Notes: generated from the sequence alone by a model not told the origin. A stretch of 64,000 nucleotides of DNA from JAJZGK01 sp035538795 (GCA_035538795.1 DATLJS010000042.1:62001-126000), one strand, 5' to 3'; shown: positions 47,123 through 56,516, counted from the first letter of the stretch. Translations and numbers: made by a program.

Positions 47123-48667
47123 ATGTTATTGTCCCGCCGCCAGTTCCTGGCGTCGTCGTCGGCCGCCTTGGGCACCGCTGTCCTGCCCGTGCGCGCCCTG
47201 ATGGCCGCCGAGCAGTCTCAAACCCCGCCCCTGACTTTGCCCCCGCCCCTGACTTTGAACGTCGATTCCCGTACCCTGGAGGTGCTGGGCAAACCGGCCA
47301 AGGTCTATTCCATCCTGCAACCCGATGGCGCGCAGGGGCTGATCGCCCGCACCGGCGACCGCTTCTCCGCCCGGCTGCAAAATCGCCTGGAGGAAGCGAC
47401 CGCTCTGCACTGGCACGGCCAGACGCCGCCCAACGCCATGGACGGCGTGCCCGGCCTGACACAGGACCCCATCGCCGCCGGGGCCGGCTTCGATTACGAC
47501 TTCCCCCTGCGTCCAGGCACCCACTGGATGCACAGCCACCAGGGCCTGCAGGAGCAGCGGCTGATGGCCGCCCCCATGGTGGCGGTGGAAGATCCGAGCG
47601 CCGACGAACAGAACGTCGTCGTGCTGCTGCACGATTTTTCGTTCGCCGACCCGGTGGAGCAATTGGCGAAGCTGACCGGCATGTCGCCCATGGACCACGC
47701 CGCCATGCATCACGACGGCCAGATGCCGGCCAATTCCGGCATGGATATGGGCGGCATGGACCAGGCCATGATGCACCAGATGCACATGACCGGCATGAAC
47801 GACGGCATGCCGATGGAGCACGGAGCCCACGGCCACCAGATGACCATGGGCATGAACATGTCCCACGCCAACGACCTGGACTACGACGCCTATCTGGCCA
47901 ACGACCGCACCCTGCTCGATCCCCAGGTGACGCGGGTGACGGCCGGAAGCCGTGTGCGGCTGCGCATCATCAACGGCGCCACCACCACCGCCTTCACCAT
48001 TGAACTGCCCGGCCTGCTGGCCCAGGCCGTCACGGTGGACGGAACGCCGATCCGGCCCGTCCCCGGCTCCCGCTTTCCACTGGCGATGGGACAGCGGCTG
48101 GATGTGCTGGTGGAGATTCCCAAGGCCGGCGGCGTCTGGCCGGTGCTGGCCCGGCGGGAAGACGACCGGGAACAGACCGGCGTCATCCTGGCGACCAAGG
48201 ACGCGGTGGTAAGGAAAATCCCGCTCAAATCGGCAAAAAAAGGGCCGCTGATGAGCCTGGATTTCGAAAGCCGCCTGACGGCTTTGACGCCATTGGCGGA
48301 ACGGACGGCGGAGCGCCGCCACATCCTCAGCCTGGAAGGCTCGATGATGGGTTATCGCTGGAGCCTGAACGGCAAAACCTTCGGCCAGCACACTCCCGTC
48401 GAAGTACGCCAGGGCGAACGGGTCGAGCTGACCTTCATGAACCACAGCGACATGATGCACCCCATGCATCTGCACGGCCACGCCTTCCAGGTGGTCGGCA
48501 TCGGCAACCGCCGCCTGTCGGGAGCCGTGCGCGACACCGTCATCGTGCCCAGCATGTCCAGCCTGACCGTGGCCCTTGACGCCGACAACCCCGGGGAATG
48601 GGTCCTGCACTGCCATAACCTATTCCACATGGCGGCAGGAATGATGACCACGCTGAAATATGTTTAA
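47123..48667 (+). CDS. Multicopper oxidase, CopA/CueO-like, Tat-exported
   Basis: A 514-residue periplasmic cuprous oxidase. The Tat signal is SRRQFLASSSAALGTAVLPVRALMA. The four copper motifs are LHWHGQTPP, HWMHSHQGLQ, HPMHLHGHAFQ and HCHNLFHMAAGM (type 1 site with axial Met). Between cupredoxin domains 1 and 2, about residues 190-252, lies a Met/His-rich insert (MDMGGMDQAMMHQMHMTGM, MEHGAHGHQMTMGMNM) of the kind that binds copper in CopA and CueO. Likely role: detoxification of periplasmic Cu(I). The preceding small protein may assist. Confidence 0.92.
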   Translation: MLLSRRQFLASSSAALGTAVLPVRALMAAEQSQTPPLTLPPPLTLNVDSRTLEVLGKPAKVYSILQPDGAQGLIARTGDRFSARLQNRLEEATALHWHGQTPPNAMDGVPGLTQDPIAAGAGFDYDFPLRPGTHWMHSHQGLQEQRLMAAPMVAVEDPSADEQNVVVLLHDFSFADPVEQLAKLTGMSPMDHAAMHHDGQMPANSGMDMGGMDQAMMHQMHMTGMNDGMPMEHGAHGHQMTMGMNMSHANDLDYDAYLANDRTLLDPQVTRVTAGSRVRLRIINGATTTAFTIELPGLLAQAVTVDGTPIRPVPGSRFPLAMGQRLDVLVEIPKAGGVWPVLARREDDREQTGVILATKDAVVRKIPLKSAKKGPLMSLDFESRLTALTPLAERTAERRHILSLEGSMMGYRWSLNGKTFGQHTPVEVRQGERVELTFMNHSDMMHPMHLHGHAFQVVGIGNRRLSGAVRDTVIVPSMSSLTVALDADNPGEWVLHCHNLFHMAAGMMTTLKYV

Positions 48668-48680
48668 TCGCTAAAAAGCG

Positions 48681-48712
48681 AAAGGCCGAAGGGAGAAAAC
48701 CCTTCGGCCTTT
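48681..48712. terminator. Bidirectional terminator after the multicopper oxidase
   Basis: Perfect 13 bp stem AAAGGCCGAAGGG / CCCTTCGGCCTTT with loop AGAAAA. T-rich on both sides, so it serves the oxidase gene and the convergent small gene at 48726. Confidence 0.9.
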
Positions 48713-48725
48713 TGTTTGCCCGGCG

Positions 48726-49007
48726 TCAGTGGCCGCAACCGCAGCCGCCGCCTCCGCAGCCTTCGTCGTTAGCGGTATCGGGTTCCTCGGGAGCGTGGCG
48801 GATGACGCCGGGATAGACGCGGGACGCCTTTCCCTGATGGGTGACGCCGACGAAATGACGGCCTTCTTCGTCGACTTCCATCTTGATGGCGATCTCTCCC
48901 GCCTCGATGGCGCGGGCCGCCGCTTCCGGCTCCAGCTCCAACGCCTTGGCGATGGCCGTCAGCAGGGCATTCAGCTCGGCGAACATTTCGCGGGATTCAT
49001 CTTCCAT
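48726..49007 (-). CDS. Small acidic protein with Cys-rich C-terminal tail
   Basis: A 93-residue cytosolic protein, family not recognised. Helical N-terminal half (MFAELNALLTAIAKALELEPEAAARAIEAGEIAI), a beta-like core (IKMEVDEEGRHFVGVTHQG), and a tail CGGGGCGCGH with three Cys and one His that looks like a metal or cluster ligand set. It is convergent with the copper oxidase operon, which may be coincidental. Confidence 0.68.
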   Translation of the reverse strand: MEDESREMFAELNALLTAIAKALELEPEAAARAIEAGEIAIKMEVDEEGRHFVGVTHQGKASRVYPGVIRHAPEEPDTANDEGCGGGGCGCGH

Positions 49008-49150
49008 CGCACGCTCTCAGATTGGATTGAATGGGCGCGCAGAGTATCGCCACGCCGCCGCCGCTGGCAAGCATCGCGATGGAAAAAGCAAAGGCATTCC
49101 GGCGGAATTTCGGCTCCGCCGGCTCGTCTCATCCCCTTAAAACCGCAGGC

Positions 49151-49429
49151 TCAGGCTTTGGCGGCCTTGGGAGCGACCTTGGGCGCAGCGGCTTTCTTGG
49201 CGGGAGCCTTTTTCGGAGCGGCGGCTTTCGCGGCAACGTCCTTGGGCGCCTCAGCCCTGGCCGTGACGGCCTTCTTGGGCGGGGCGGCTTTTTTCGTCGC
49301 GGCGGGCTTGACGTTGACTTCCAATTCGGCTTTCAGCCAATGGTCGAAGTCGCGGCCTTGCGGATGGCCCTCCTCCTGCCAGATCTGGAAAGCACGCGCA
49401 CGGATTTTCTCTTGAAGATCGGCGGTCAT
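49151..49429 (-). CDS. DUF2934-like protein with Ala/Lys/Pro tail
   Basis: A 92-residue protein. Residues 5-36 (LQEKIRARAFQIWQEEGHPQGRDFDHWLKAELEV) match the DUF2934 pattern of a short helical module. The rest is an Ala/Lys/Pro tail with KKAPAKKAAAPK-type repeats like those of histone H1-like proteins, so it may bind nucleic acid, though this is inferred from composition only. It is monocistronic and divergent from the kinase gene. Confidence 0.75.
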   Translation of the reverse strand: MTADLQEKIRARAFQIWQEEGHPQGRDFDHWLKAELEVNVKPAATKKAAPPKKAVTARAEAPKDVAAKAAAPKKAPAKKAAAPKVAPKAAKA

Positions 49430-49683
49430 CGCAGGTGATCCCCCTTGGATATTGAGAATATGCCGTCCTCAGGCTACCGCAGTGCCGCCAAGGGGCGAAA
49501 GAGGATTCTAATCTTCACCCCGTCCCTTTGCGCCCCCCTCCTGCCGTTCAGGCATAGCCACCGGCCCGCAAGCATTACCATGGATAATCTTTCGGCCTCA
49601 TCCTCTACCCATCGGCACCAATTGCCGCTGGCCGGTGCCGGCCCCACCATACCCTGGTGCGATATCAGATTGCGGCGGAGGGC

Positions 49684-51243
49684 ATGGCGAACGGCGAGGC
49701 TCCTACTTTCCCCACATCGGCCCGCTCCATGCGGGAACAGCATTACCAATCCCTGTTCGGCTCGGTGTTGGAGGGGGTTATGGTGCTGGACGGGGACGGC
49801 CGCGTGCTGTTCCTGAACGAACCCGGCCGCGCCATTCTGGGATTGAGCTCGGAAGGCATACAGGGGCGGCGGCTGCCCAATCTGCGGCATCGCGCTTTGC
49901 GCCAGGACGGCACGCCCTATCCCTTTGACGACTATCCGCCCATCGCCGCCGTCCGTACCGGCTGTAGCGTCAGCGGCGCCGTGATGGGCGTAAAGCGGGG
50001 CTCCACCACCCGTTGGCTGCGCATCAACGCCACGCCTTTGCTGGCCCGCGGCGCCCTGAAGCGGGCGGCCGTGATCGCCAGCTTTCTCGACATCAGCGAC
50101 TTCCGCCACGTTCAGAGCCAGTTGGCCAACCGCGAAGCCAAATACCGCGCCATCTTCCATCAGACGTTCCAGTTCATCGGCCTTTTGGAACCGGACGGAC
50201 GGGTTCTGGAAGCCAACCAGACCGCCATGAAAGCCATCGGCGTCAGCGAAGAGGACGTGCAAGGCCAATATTTCTGGGATACCCCCTGGTGGAGCCACTC
50301 GGCCTCCGAGCAGGACAAACTGAAGCACGGCGTCCGCCGCGCCGCCCAGGGACAGTTCATCCGCTTCGAAACGTCGCATCCCACCCCCGACGGCCTGATG
50401 TGGGTGGATTTTTCGTTAAGTCCGGTATTCGACGAGAACGGCTCGGTGCGCTGGCTGATTCCCGAAGGCCACGACATCACAGCCCGCAAGAACAGCGAAC
50501 TGGCCCTGGCCGAAGCCAAGGCCGCCGCCGAAAGCGCCAGCCAGTCCAAATCCCAGTTCCTGGCCACCATGAGCCATGAATTGCGCACGCCTTTGAACGC
50601 CATTCTCGGCTATTCGGAAATGGTGCGGGAACAGACCTTCGGCCCGCTCAGCAAGGATTACCTGGATTATGTCGGCTACATCCACGAAGCCGGGCGGAAG
50701 CTTTTGGGGGTCATTCAGGAAATTCTCGACATCGCCCGCATCGAAACCGGCAGCATCGACCTGCTGATCGAGCCCATTCAACTGGAGGAGTTGTCGGCCA
50801 AGCTCCATGAACTGGCCGGGCACCATGCCGCCTCGAAACGTCTGGATTTCAGAATTTCCGTCGCCCCGCAACGCCATCCGTTCCGCGCCGACCGCAGACG
50901 GATGATCCAGCTTCTGCTGAACCTGCTGCTCAACGCCGTCAAATTCACTCCCGCCGGCGGAGCCATCGGCCTGTCGGTCAGCCAGCCCGGCGGCGGCACT
51001 CAGTTCGAGGTGTGGGATACCGGCCAGGGCATTCCGGCGGAACAGCTTCGGGCCATCTGGGAGCCGTTCGGCCGAAGCGCCAACGCCTATGTGCGCATGG
51101 CCGGCGACGACGGCGCCGGAAACGGGCTCGGCCTGGGCCTGACACTGGCCCGCCATCTGGTCGAGGCCCAGGGCGGCACCATCCTGGTGGACAGCGTCCC
51201 CGATCAGGGCAGCCGTTTCACGCTGCTGTTTCCAAACGTATGA
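49684..51243 (+). CDS. PAS-domain sensor histidine kinase
   Basis: About 519 residues, with no membrane segment. Order: PAS 1 (QSLFGSVLEGVMVLDGDGRVLFLNEPGRAILG), PAS 2 with a PAC end (YRAIFHQTFQFIGLLEPDGRVLEANQTAM, LIPEGHDITARKNSE), HisKA with the phospho-acceptor in TMSHELRTPLNAILGYSEM (His298 from this start), and HATPase with LLLNAVKFTPAGG, WDTGQGIP and GLGLGLTLARHLV. Cytosolic sensing of redox or small ligands is plausible. The start is uncertain: ATG 49684 has GGAGG too close, and GTG 49657 is an alternative. No partner regulator is adjacent. Confidence 0.9.
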   Translation: MANGEAPTFPTSARSMREQHYQSLFGSVLEGVMVLDGDGRVLFLNEPGRAILGLSSEGIQGRRLPNLRHRALRQDGTPYPFDDYPPIAAVRTGCSVSGAVMGVKRGSTTRWLRINATPLLARGALKRAAVIASFLDISDFRHVQSQLANREAKYRAIFHQTFQFIGLLEPDGRVLEANQTAMKAIGVSEEDVQGQYFWDTPWWSHSASEQDKLKHGVRRAAQGQFIRFETSHPTPDGLMWVDFSLSPVFDENGSVRWLIPEGHDITARKNSELALAEAKAAAESASQSKSQFLATMSHELRTPLNAILGYSEMVREQTFGPLSKDYLDYVGYIHEAGRKLLGVIQEILDIARIETGSIDLLIEPIQLEELSAKLHELAGHHAASKRLDFRISVAPQRHPFRADRRRMIQLLLNLLLNAVKFTPAGGAIGLSVSQPGGGTQFEVWDTGQGIPAEQLRAIWEPFGRSANAYVRMAGDDGAGNGLGLGLTLARHLVEAQGGTILVDSVPDQGSRFTLLFPNV

Positions 51244-51891
51244 TCAGCGTTTGGTGACGAACTTTTCCCACATTTCGCGATCCTGCCAGCCGAAGCGGAC
51301 CAGTTCCGGCTCGTCGCTTTCCTCCGTGGGATAACCGACGCACAGATAGGCGACGAAGGCCCAATCCGGCGGAACTTCGAGAATGTCCTTGATACGGCCG
51401 GGCTCGACGATGGAAACCCAGCCGACTCCCAATCCCCGCAGCCGGGCCGCCAGCCAAAAGGTATGGATGGCCGCCACCACGGAATAATCCAGAGTCTCGG
51501 GCATGGTACGCCGCCCCAGGCCGTGACCGGCTTCGGTGGCGCGGTCGCAGAACACCGCCAGATGCACCGGCGCGTCATCCAGGCCCGACAGCTTCAAGGT
51601 GGCGTAAAGCTTGGCCCGTTCGCCGGAATAATCGTGCAGCGCCTCGGAATTGCACGAGACGAAATTGGCCCGCACCGCCACCCGGTTTTCCGGCTGCTCG
51701 ACCTTGACGAAACGCCAGGGCTGGGCGTTGCCCACCGACGGCGCCAGACAGGAGAGCGCGATCAGCCGATCGATCAGGACGGGGTCGACGGGGTCGCGGC
51801 GAAAACGCCGGACGTCGCGCCGCCAGATGATCAGCTGTTCGAAGGTCTCGGTGGAAAAATCGTCGAAACGCGGCGGATTATGATCGCTCAT
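51244..51891 (-). CDS. bluB: 5,6-dimethylbenzimidazole synthase
   Basis: A 215-residue nitroreductase-fold enzyme that fragments FMNH2 with oxygen to give the lower ligand of vitamin B12. Diagnostic stretches are IIWRRDVRRFRRDPVDP, LAPSVGNAQPWRFVKV, YATLKLSGLDDAPVHLAVFCD, GHGLGRRTMPETLDYSVV and WVSIVEPGRIKDIL, which distinguish BluB from general nitroreductases. Its stop abuts the kinase stop with no spacer. It overlaps trmJ by 4 bp. Confidence 0.94.
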   Translation of the reverse strand: MSDHNPPRFDDFSTETFEQLIIWRRDVRRFRRDPVDPVLIDRLIALSCLAPSVGNAQPWRFVKVEQPENRVAVRANFVSCNSEALHDYSGERAKLYATLKLSGLDDAPVHLAVFCDRATEAGHGLGRRTMPETLDYSVVAAIHTFWLAARLRGLGVGWVSIVEPGRIKDILEVPPDWAFVAYLCVGYPTEESDEPELVRFGWQDREMWEKFVTKR

Positions 51892-52664
51892 TCCGATGGC
51901 TCCTCGCCCTTGCGTTTACGATAGGTGACCAGTTCGTTGACGATGCCGTGCAGGGTCCGCACCTCCTGCAAGGTCAGGTCGGCGCGCTCGAACATATTGC
52001 GGATATTGCGCACCATGCTGGGGCGTTTCTCGGCGACGCGGAAGAAGCCGCATTCGTCCAGTTCGCGCTCCAGATGCTGGAAAAAACCCACCAGATGATC
52101 CTTGGTGGCGACCGGTGCCGCGCCCTTGGTCATGGCCCTCGGCTCGGCCGGACCGCCCAGCTGATACCATTCATAACCGATCAGCAGCACGCATTGCGCC
52201 AGATTGAGCGAGCAATAATCCGGGTTCAGCGGCACGGTGATGACCGTGTCGGCCAAGGCGACGTCGTCGTTTTCCAGTCCGGTACGCTCCGGACCGAACA
52301 GGACGCCGCACTGCAGACTGTCCGCGACGTACTGGCGGATTTCCTGGGCGGCGCGGTTCGGCGTCACCACCGGCTTGACCATGAAACGGTTGCGCCCGGT
52401 GGTGGCGAACACCCGATGCAGATCGGCGATGGCCTCTTCCGTGGTGTCGAAGACGCGGGCCGATTCCAGCACCGACGTCGCCCCCGACGAAGCCGCCATG
52501 GCCCGCTCCGACAGCCAGGATTCCCGTGGCCGCACCAGACGCAGATCGGTCAGGCCGCAATTGAGCATGGCCCGCGAGGCCGTGCCGATGTTTTCGGACA
52601 ATTGCGGCTGAATCAGAATGATCGCCGGCGGAACCGCAGTCGTTTGCAGGATGTCTTCGCTCAT
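51888..52664 (-). CDS. trmJ: tRNA (cytidine/uridine-2'-O-)-methyltransferase TrmJ
   Basis: A 258-residue SPOUT methyltransferase that modifies position 32 of tRNAs. The N-terminus PAIILIQPQLSENIGTASRAMLNCGLTDLRLV and the knot motifs GVLFGPERTGLENDDVALAD and VPLNPDYCSLNLAQCVLLIGYEW are typical. The C-terminal helical extension (LVGFFQHLERELDECGFF) is also found in TrmJ. Its start shares one base with the cimA stop (TGATG) and it is followed by bluB. Confidence 0.93.
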   Translation of the reverse strand: MSEDILQTTAVPPAIILIQPQLSENIGTASRAMLNCGLTDLRLVRPRESWLSERAMAASSGATSVLESARVFDTTEEAIADLHRVFATTGRNRFMVKPVVTPNRAAQEIRQYVADSLQCGVLFGPERTGLENDDVALADTVITVPLNPDYCSLNLAQCVLLIGYEWYQLGGPAEPRAMTKGAAPVATKDHLVGFFQHLERELDECGFFRVAEKRPSMVRNIRNMFERADLTLQEVRTLHGIVNELVTYRKRKGEEPSE

Positions 52665-54256
52665 CAGATTTCAGCGCCGTCGCGCAAAAGCTTGTAAGTA
52701 ATGCTGTCGTGCAAGGCGTTGTACGACGCGTCGATGACGTTCGTCGACACGCCCACGGTGGCCCAGCGGTCGCCGTTGCCGTCCGAGCTTTCAATCATGA
52801 CGCGGGTCATGGCCTTGGTGCCGGCGGTGGGATTCAGGATGCGCACCTTGTAATCCACCAGCTTCAGGTCGGCCAGCTGCGGGTAGACCGGGGTCAGCAC
52901 CTTGCGCAAGGCGGCGTCCAGGGCGCTGACCGGACCGTTGCCCTCGGCCACGCTCATCAGTTCCTCGCCTTTCACGCTGGCCTTGATGGTGGCTTCCGAC
53001 AGGGTGATCAACTCGTCCTTGGCGTTCCAGCGGCGCTCGTCGATGACGCGGAACGAGCTGAGACGGAAGAAGTCCGGCACGCCTTCCAGGGCGCGACGGG
53101 CAAGAATCTCGAAGCTGGCCTCGGCGCCGTCATAGGCATAGCCGTTATATTCGCGGTGCTTCACCTCTTCCACCAGCTTGCCCAGCTTGGGGTCCGAAGG
53201 ATCGACGTCCAGACCGATTTCCCGGAAACGCGCCAGGATGTTGGAGCGCCCGGCCTGATCCGACACCACGATGTGGCGGCGGTTCCCCACCAGTTCCGGA
53301 GCGATATGCTCATAGCAGCGGGGGTCTTTCTCCACCGCCGAAACATGCAGCCCGCCCTTGTGGGCGAAAGCGGACTCGCCGACATAGGGCGAATTTCGGT
53401 TGGGCGCCCGATTCAAGCGTTCGTCCAGGCTGCGGGAGACATGGGTCAGCTTGGTCATGTCGGTGGCCGAGACGCCGGTCTCGAAGCCCATCTTCAGCAC
53501 CAGATTGGGAATGATCGAGGTCAGGTTGGCATTGCCGCAACGTTCGCCCAGACCGTTCAGCGTGCCCTGTATCTGCCGCGCGCCGGCCAGCACCGCCGCC
53601 AGGGAATTGGCGACGGCGTTGTCGGAATCGTTATGACAGTGCACGCCGACATGGCTGCCGGGCACCACCTTGACCACCTCGCGCACGATGGCCTCGACGT
53701 CCTGGGGCAGCGAACCGCCGTTGGTGTCGCACAGAACCACCCAGCGGGCTCCGGCCTCATAGCCCGCCTTGACGCATTTCAGGGCGTAATCGGGATTGGC
53801 GCGGAAGCCGTCGAAGAAATGTTCGGCGTCCAGAATCGCCTCGCCGGCGCGCTTGGCGGCATGGGCGATGGATTCGGCGATCATGCGCAGGTTTTCGTCC
53901 AGCGCCACGCCCAGAGCGGTTTCCACTTGGAAATCCCAGCTCTTGCCCACCAGAGTCACCACCTTGGCCGCCGGAATCATCAACGCCTGGAGACCCGGAT
54001 CGTTGTCGGCCGAGCGGCCCGAACGCCGCGTCATGCCAAAAGCCGACAGCTTGGCCCGACTCAAGACCGGCGGATTGGCGAAGAAAGCGTCGTCGGTAGG
54101 ATTCGCCCCAGGCCAGCCGCCCTCAATGTAGTCGACGCCCAACCGGTCCAGTTCGCGGGCAATGGCGATCTTGTCCGCCGGACTGAAATCCACGCCCTGG
54201 GTTTGCGCGCCATCGCGCAAGGTGCTGTCGTAAAGGTAAACGCGCTTGTCACTCAT
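52664..54256 (-). CDS. cimA: Citramalate synthase
   Basis: A 530-residue enzyme condensing pyruvate and acetyl-CoA to (R)-citramalate, the threonine-independent route to isoleucine. The HMGL-like barrel opens VYLYDSTLRDGAQTQGVDFS and has VGVHCHNDSDNAVANSLAAV, GTLNGLGERCGNANL and SAFAHKGGLHVSAVEKDP. The C-terminal part is the LeuA-type allosteric domain. The sequence ALDAALRKVL and the gap before that domain fit CimA rather than LeuA. First gene of cimA-trmJ-bluB. Confidence 0.94.
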   Translation of the reverse strand: MSDKRVYLYDSTLRDGAQTQGVDFSPADKIAIARELDRLGVDYIEGGWPGANPTDDAFFANPPVLSRAKLSAFGMTRRSGRSADNDPGLQALMIPAAKVVTLVGKSWDFQVETALGVALDENLRMIAESIAHAAKRAGEAILDAEHFFDGFRANPDYALKCVKAGYEAGARWVVLCDTNGGSLPQDVEAIVREVVKVVPGSHVGVHCHNDSDNAVANSLAAVLAGARQIQGTLNGLGERCGNANLTSIIPNLVLKMGFETGVSATDMTKLTHVSRSLDERLNRAPNRNSPYVGESAFAHKGGLHVSAVEKDPRCYEHIAPELVGNRRHIVVSDQAGRSNILARFREIGLDVDPSDPKLGKLVEEVKHREYNGYAYDGAEASFEILARRALEGVPDFFRLSSFRVIDERRWNAKDELITLSEATIKASVKGEELMSVAEGNGPVSALDAALRKVLTPVYPQLADLKLVDYKVRILNPTAGTKAMTRVMIESSDGNGDRWATVGVSTNVIDASYNALHDSITYKLLRDGAEI

Positions 54257-54438
54257 GGCCGGCCATCGCTGAACGAAGATCGCTGATCTCGGAGGGCCAG
54301 GAGAATGCCCGATGCCGCCCCACGACTCAAGGTTTCCGAGGCTTTCGACGAAAGTTGCATAATCTTTGGGCTCAATACCGACATTGGGGATAATTGAATA
54401 TTTTTTACACAGTCGCTACTATCGACGGCGGATGGGGC

Positions 54439-55518
54439 GTGATTGCACAAGAACGGCAGCGCAGCGGGGAGATTACTCAATTGTCTGAACCAGAACGCAT
54501 TCTGGAACTGGCCCGGGCGGTCAACGATGTCGCTTGCGACAAAATTCGCGCCATCAAGCAGGTCACCGGCACCACGCGCATTCTGTCGCTGAACGCCCTG
54601 ATCGAGGCCACCCGCGCCGGAGAGGCCGGCAAAGGCTTCGCCGTCGTGGCCGGCGAGGTCAAGAACGTTTCCGACGACATCAACCGCATCACCCAGGCTC
54701 TGGAAGGGGAAATGTCCTCGACCATCCAGGATCTGATGAGCCTGGGGGAATCTCTGGTTTCACAGTTGCGCGGCTCGCGCCTGACCGATCTGGCCCTGAA
54801 CATGATCGAGATCATCGACCGCAATCTTTATGAACGCTCCTGCGACGTGCGCTGGTGGGCCACCGATTCCGCCGTGGTCGAATGTCTGAGCCAAGGCACG
54901 CCGGAGGCCGCCGCCTATGCCGGGAAGCGGTTGGGCGTGATCCTGGATTCCTATACGGTTTATCTCGACCTGTGGATCGCCGACGCCCAGGGGCGCGTCG
55001 TCGCCAACGGCCGCCCCGGCCGCTACAACCGCGCCGTGGGCACCGACGTTTCCCGCGAAGCCTGGTTCCGCGACGCCCTGTCCACCCGCGACGGCTCGGA
55101 ATTCTCGGTGGCCGACATGAGCGTCAACCATGCCCTGGGCGACGCCCAGGTGGTCCCCTATGCCACCGCCATCCGCCGCGACGGCGCCAACGACGGCGAA
55201 GTTCTGGGCGTGCTGGGCATCTTCTTCGACTGGGAAGCCCAGGCGCAGACCGTGGTCAACGGCGTGCGCCTGGCCGACCACGAGCGGCAGGGCACCCGCT
55301 GCGTCCTGCTGGACCAGAACCACAGAATCATCGCCGCATCGGACGGCAAGGGCGTTCTGCAGGAAACCATCCCCCTGCAAACCGTGGGACGAGGCAAGAT
55401 GGGCTCTTATCTGGACGACAAGGGCTGTGTCATTGGCTACGCCCTGACTCCCGGCTACGAAACCTATCGCGGACTGGGCTGGTACGGCGCCATCATCCAG
55501 CAAACGGCCAAGGCTTAA
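54439..55518 (+). CDS. Soluble chemoreceptor-like protein with reversed domain order
   Basis: About 359 residues without any membrane helix. The N-terminal part holds a minimal chemoreceptor signalling tip (KIRAIKQVTGTTRILSLNALIEATRAGEAGKGFAVVAGEVKNVSDDINRIT), which normally binds CheA and CheW. A Cache-like sensory domain follows in the C-terminal half (SYTVYLDLWIADAQGRVVANGRPGRYN, FRDALSTRDGSEFSVADMSVN, VLGVLGIFFDWE). Usual receptors have the sensor first. The methylation helices are very short. Start uncertain: GTG 54439 chosen; TTG 54481 has GGGGAG upstream; TTG 54394 is also possible. Confidence 0.78.
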   Translation: MIAQERQRSGEITQLSEPERILELARAVNDVACDKIRAIKQVTGTTRILSLNALIEATRAGEAGKGFAVVAGEVKNVSDDINRITQALEGEMSSTIQDLMSLGESLVSQLRGSRLTDLALNMIEIIDRNLYERSCDVRWWATDSAVVECLSQGTPEAAAYAGKRLGVILDSYTVYLDLWIADAQGRVVANGRPGRYNRAVGTDVSREAWFRDALSTRDGSEFSVADMSVNHALGDAQVVPYATAIRRDGANDGEVLGVLGIFFDWEAQAQTVVNGVRLADHERQGTRCVLLDQNHRIIAASDGKGVLQETIPLQTVGRGKMGSYLDDKGCVIGYALTPGYETYRGLGWYGAIIQQTAKA

Positions 55519-55568
55519 GCTTTCGGCCTCTTGGCCGGCGGCGGCGGGACTGACATCATCGGCGGATC

Positions 55569-56507
55569 ATGAATATCCTTTCCGACGTCATCCTTCCCGC
55601 CGGCCGCTCGGCCATCGAACTGTCCTTCTTCGTCCTGCTGCCGGTGATGGTGGTCATGCTGACCCTGATGCGCCTGCTGGAAAACTGGGGCGTCATGGAT
55701 TGGCTGGTGGCCAGGCTGGCCCCGTTGCTCCGGCCGTTCGGCCTGACCGGGCTGGGCGTCTTCGCCGCTTTGCAGGTCAATCTGGTCAGCTTCGCCGCCC
55801 CTCTTGCCACCCTGTCGATGATGGAGCGGCGCGGCACCTCGGACCGTCATCTGGCCGCCGCCTTCGCCATGGTGCTGGGCATGGCTCAGGCCAACGCCAC
55901 CTTTCCCATGGGCGCCATGGGCCTGTCTCTCGCCCCGGTGCTGCTGTGGTCGGTGGCGGGCGGGCTACTGGCCGCCGCCGTGACCTATTACGGAACGGCG
56001 CGGCGCCTGTCCTCCGAAGAGCATCTTTCGGACGACCTGCCCCACCACGAGCATCACGCCGGCCCCAAGGGCACCCTGGACGTCATCAACGCCGCCGGAG
56101 CCGAGGCCTTCCGCATCACCACCGGCGCCATTCCCCTGCTGGTGCTGTCGCTGGTGGTGGTCACCGGCCTGCGCCAGGGCGGCGCCGTCGACGCCCTCAG
56201 CGGCCTGCTGGCGCCGCTGCTGTCCCGCGCCGGCATCGACCCGGTGATCATCGTGCCGTCCCTGACAAAATATCTGGCGGGCGGCACCGCCATGATGGGC
56301 GTGGTCGACCACATGGTCCGCGCCGGACAGATCAGCCCGGCGCTGCTGAACGCCAGCGCCGGTTTTCTTATCACCCCCATGGACGTTCCCGGCGTCGCCA
56401 TTCTGGCCACGGCCGGACGGCGGGTGGGTGCCGTATGGAAACCCGCCGTGCTGGGTTCGCTGGCCGGCATCGCCCTGCGCACCGCCGCTCACGCCTACCT
56501 CAGCTAG
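55569..56507 (+). CDS. Nucleoside-recognition (Gate) domain membrane protein
   Basis: A 312-residue inner-membrane protein with two similar halves, each with helices and a Gate-type motif: MDWLVARLAPLLRPFGLTGLGVFAALQVNLVSFAAPLATL, and VDALSGLLAPLLSRAGIDPVIIVPSLTKYLAGGTAMMGVV. This matches the nucleoside recognition family, which includes SpmA/SpmB-like and transporter-associated proteins. A His-rich linker (DDLPHHEHHAGPKG) lies between the halves. The substrate is unknown. It ends 110 bp before recA. Confidence 0.82.
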   Translation: MNILSDVILPAGRSAIELSFFVLLPVMVVMLTLMRLLENWGVMDWLVARLAPLLRPFGLTGLGVFAALQVNLVSFAAPLATLSMMERRGTSDRHLAAAFAMVLGMAQANATFPMGAMGLSLAPVLLWSVAGGLLAAAVTYYGTARRLSSEEHLSDDLPHHEHHAGPKGTLDVINAAGAEAFRITTGAIPLLVLSLVVVTGLRQGGAVDALSGLLAPLLSRAGIDPVIIVPSLTKYLAGGTAMMGVVDHMVRAGQISPALLNASAGFLITPMDVPGVAILATAGRRVGAVWKPAVLGSLAGIALRTAAHAYLS

Positions 56508-56516
56508 GCCAAATAA

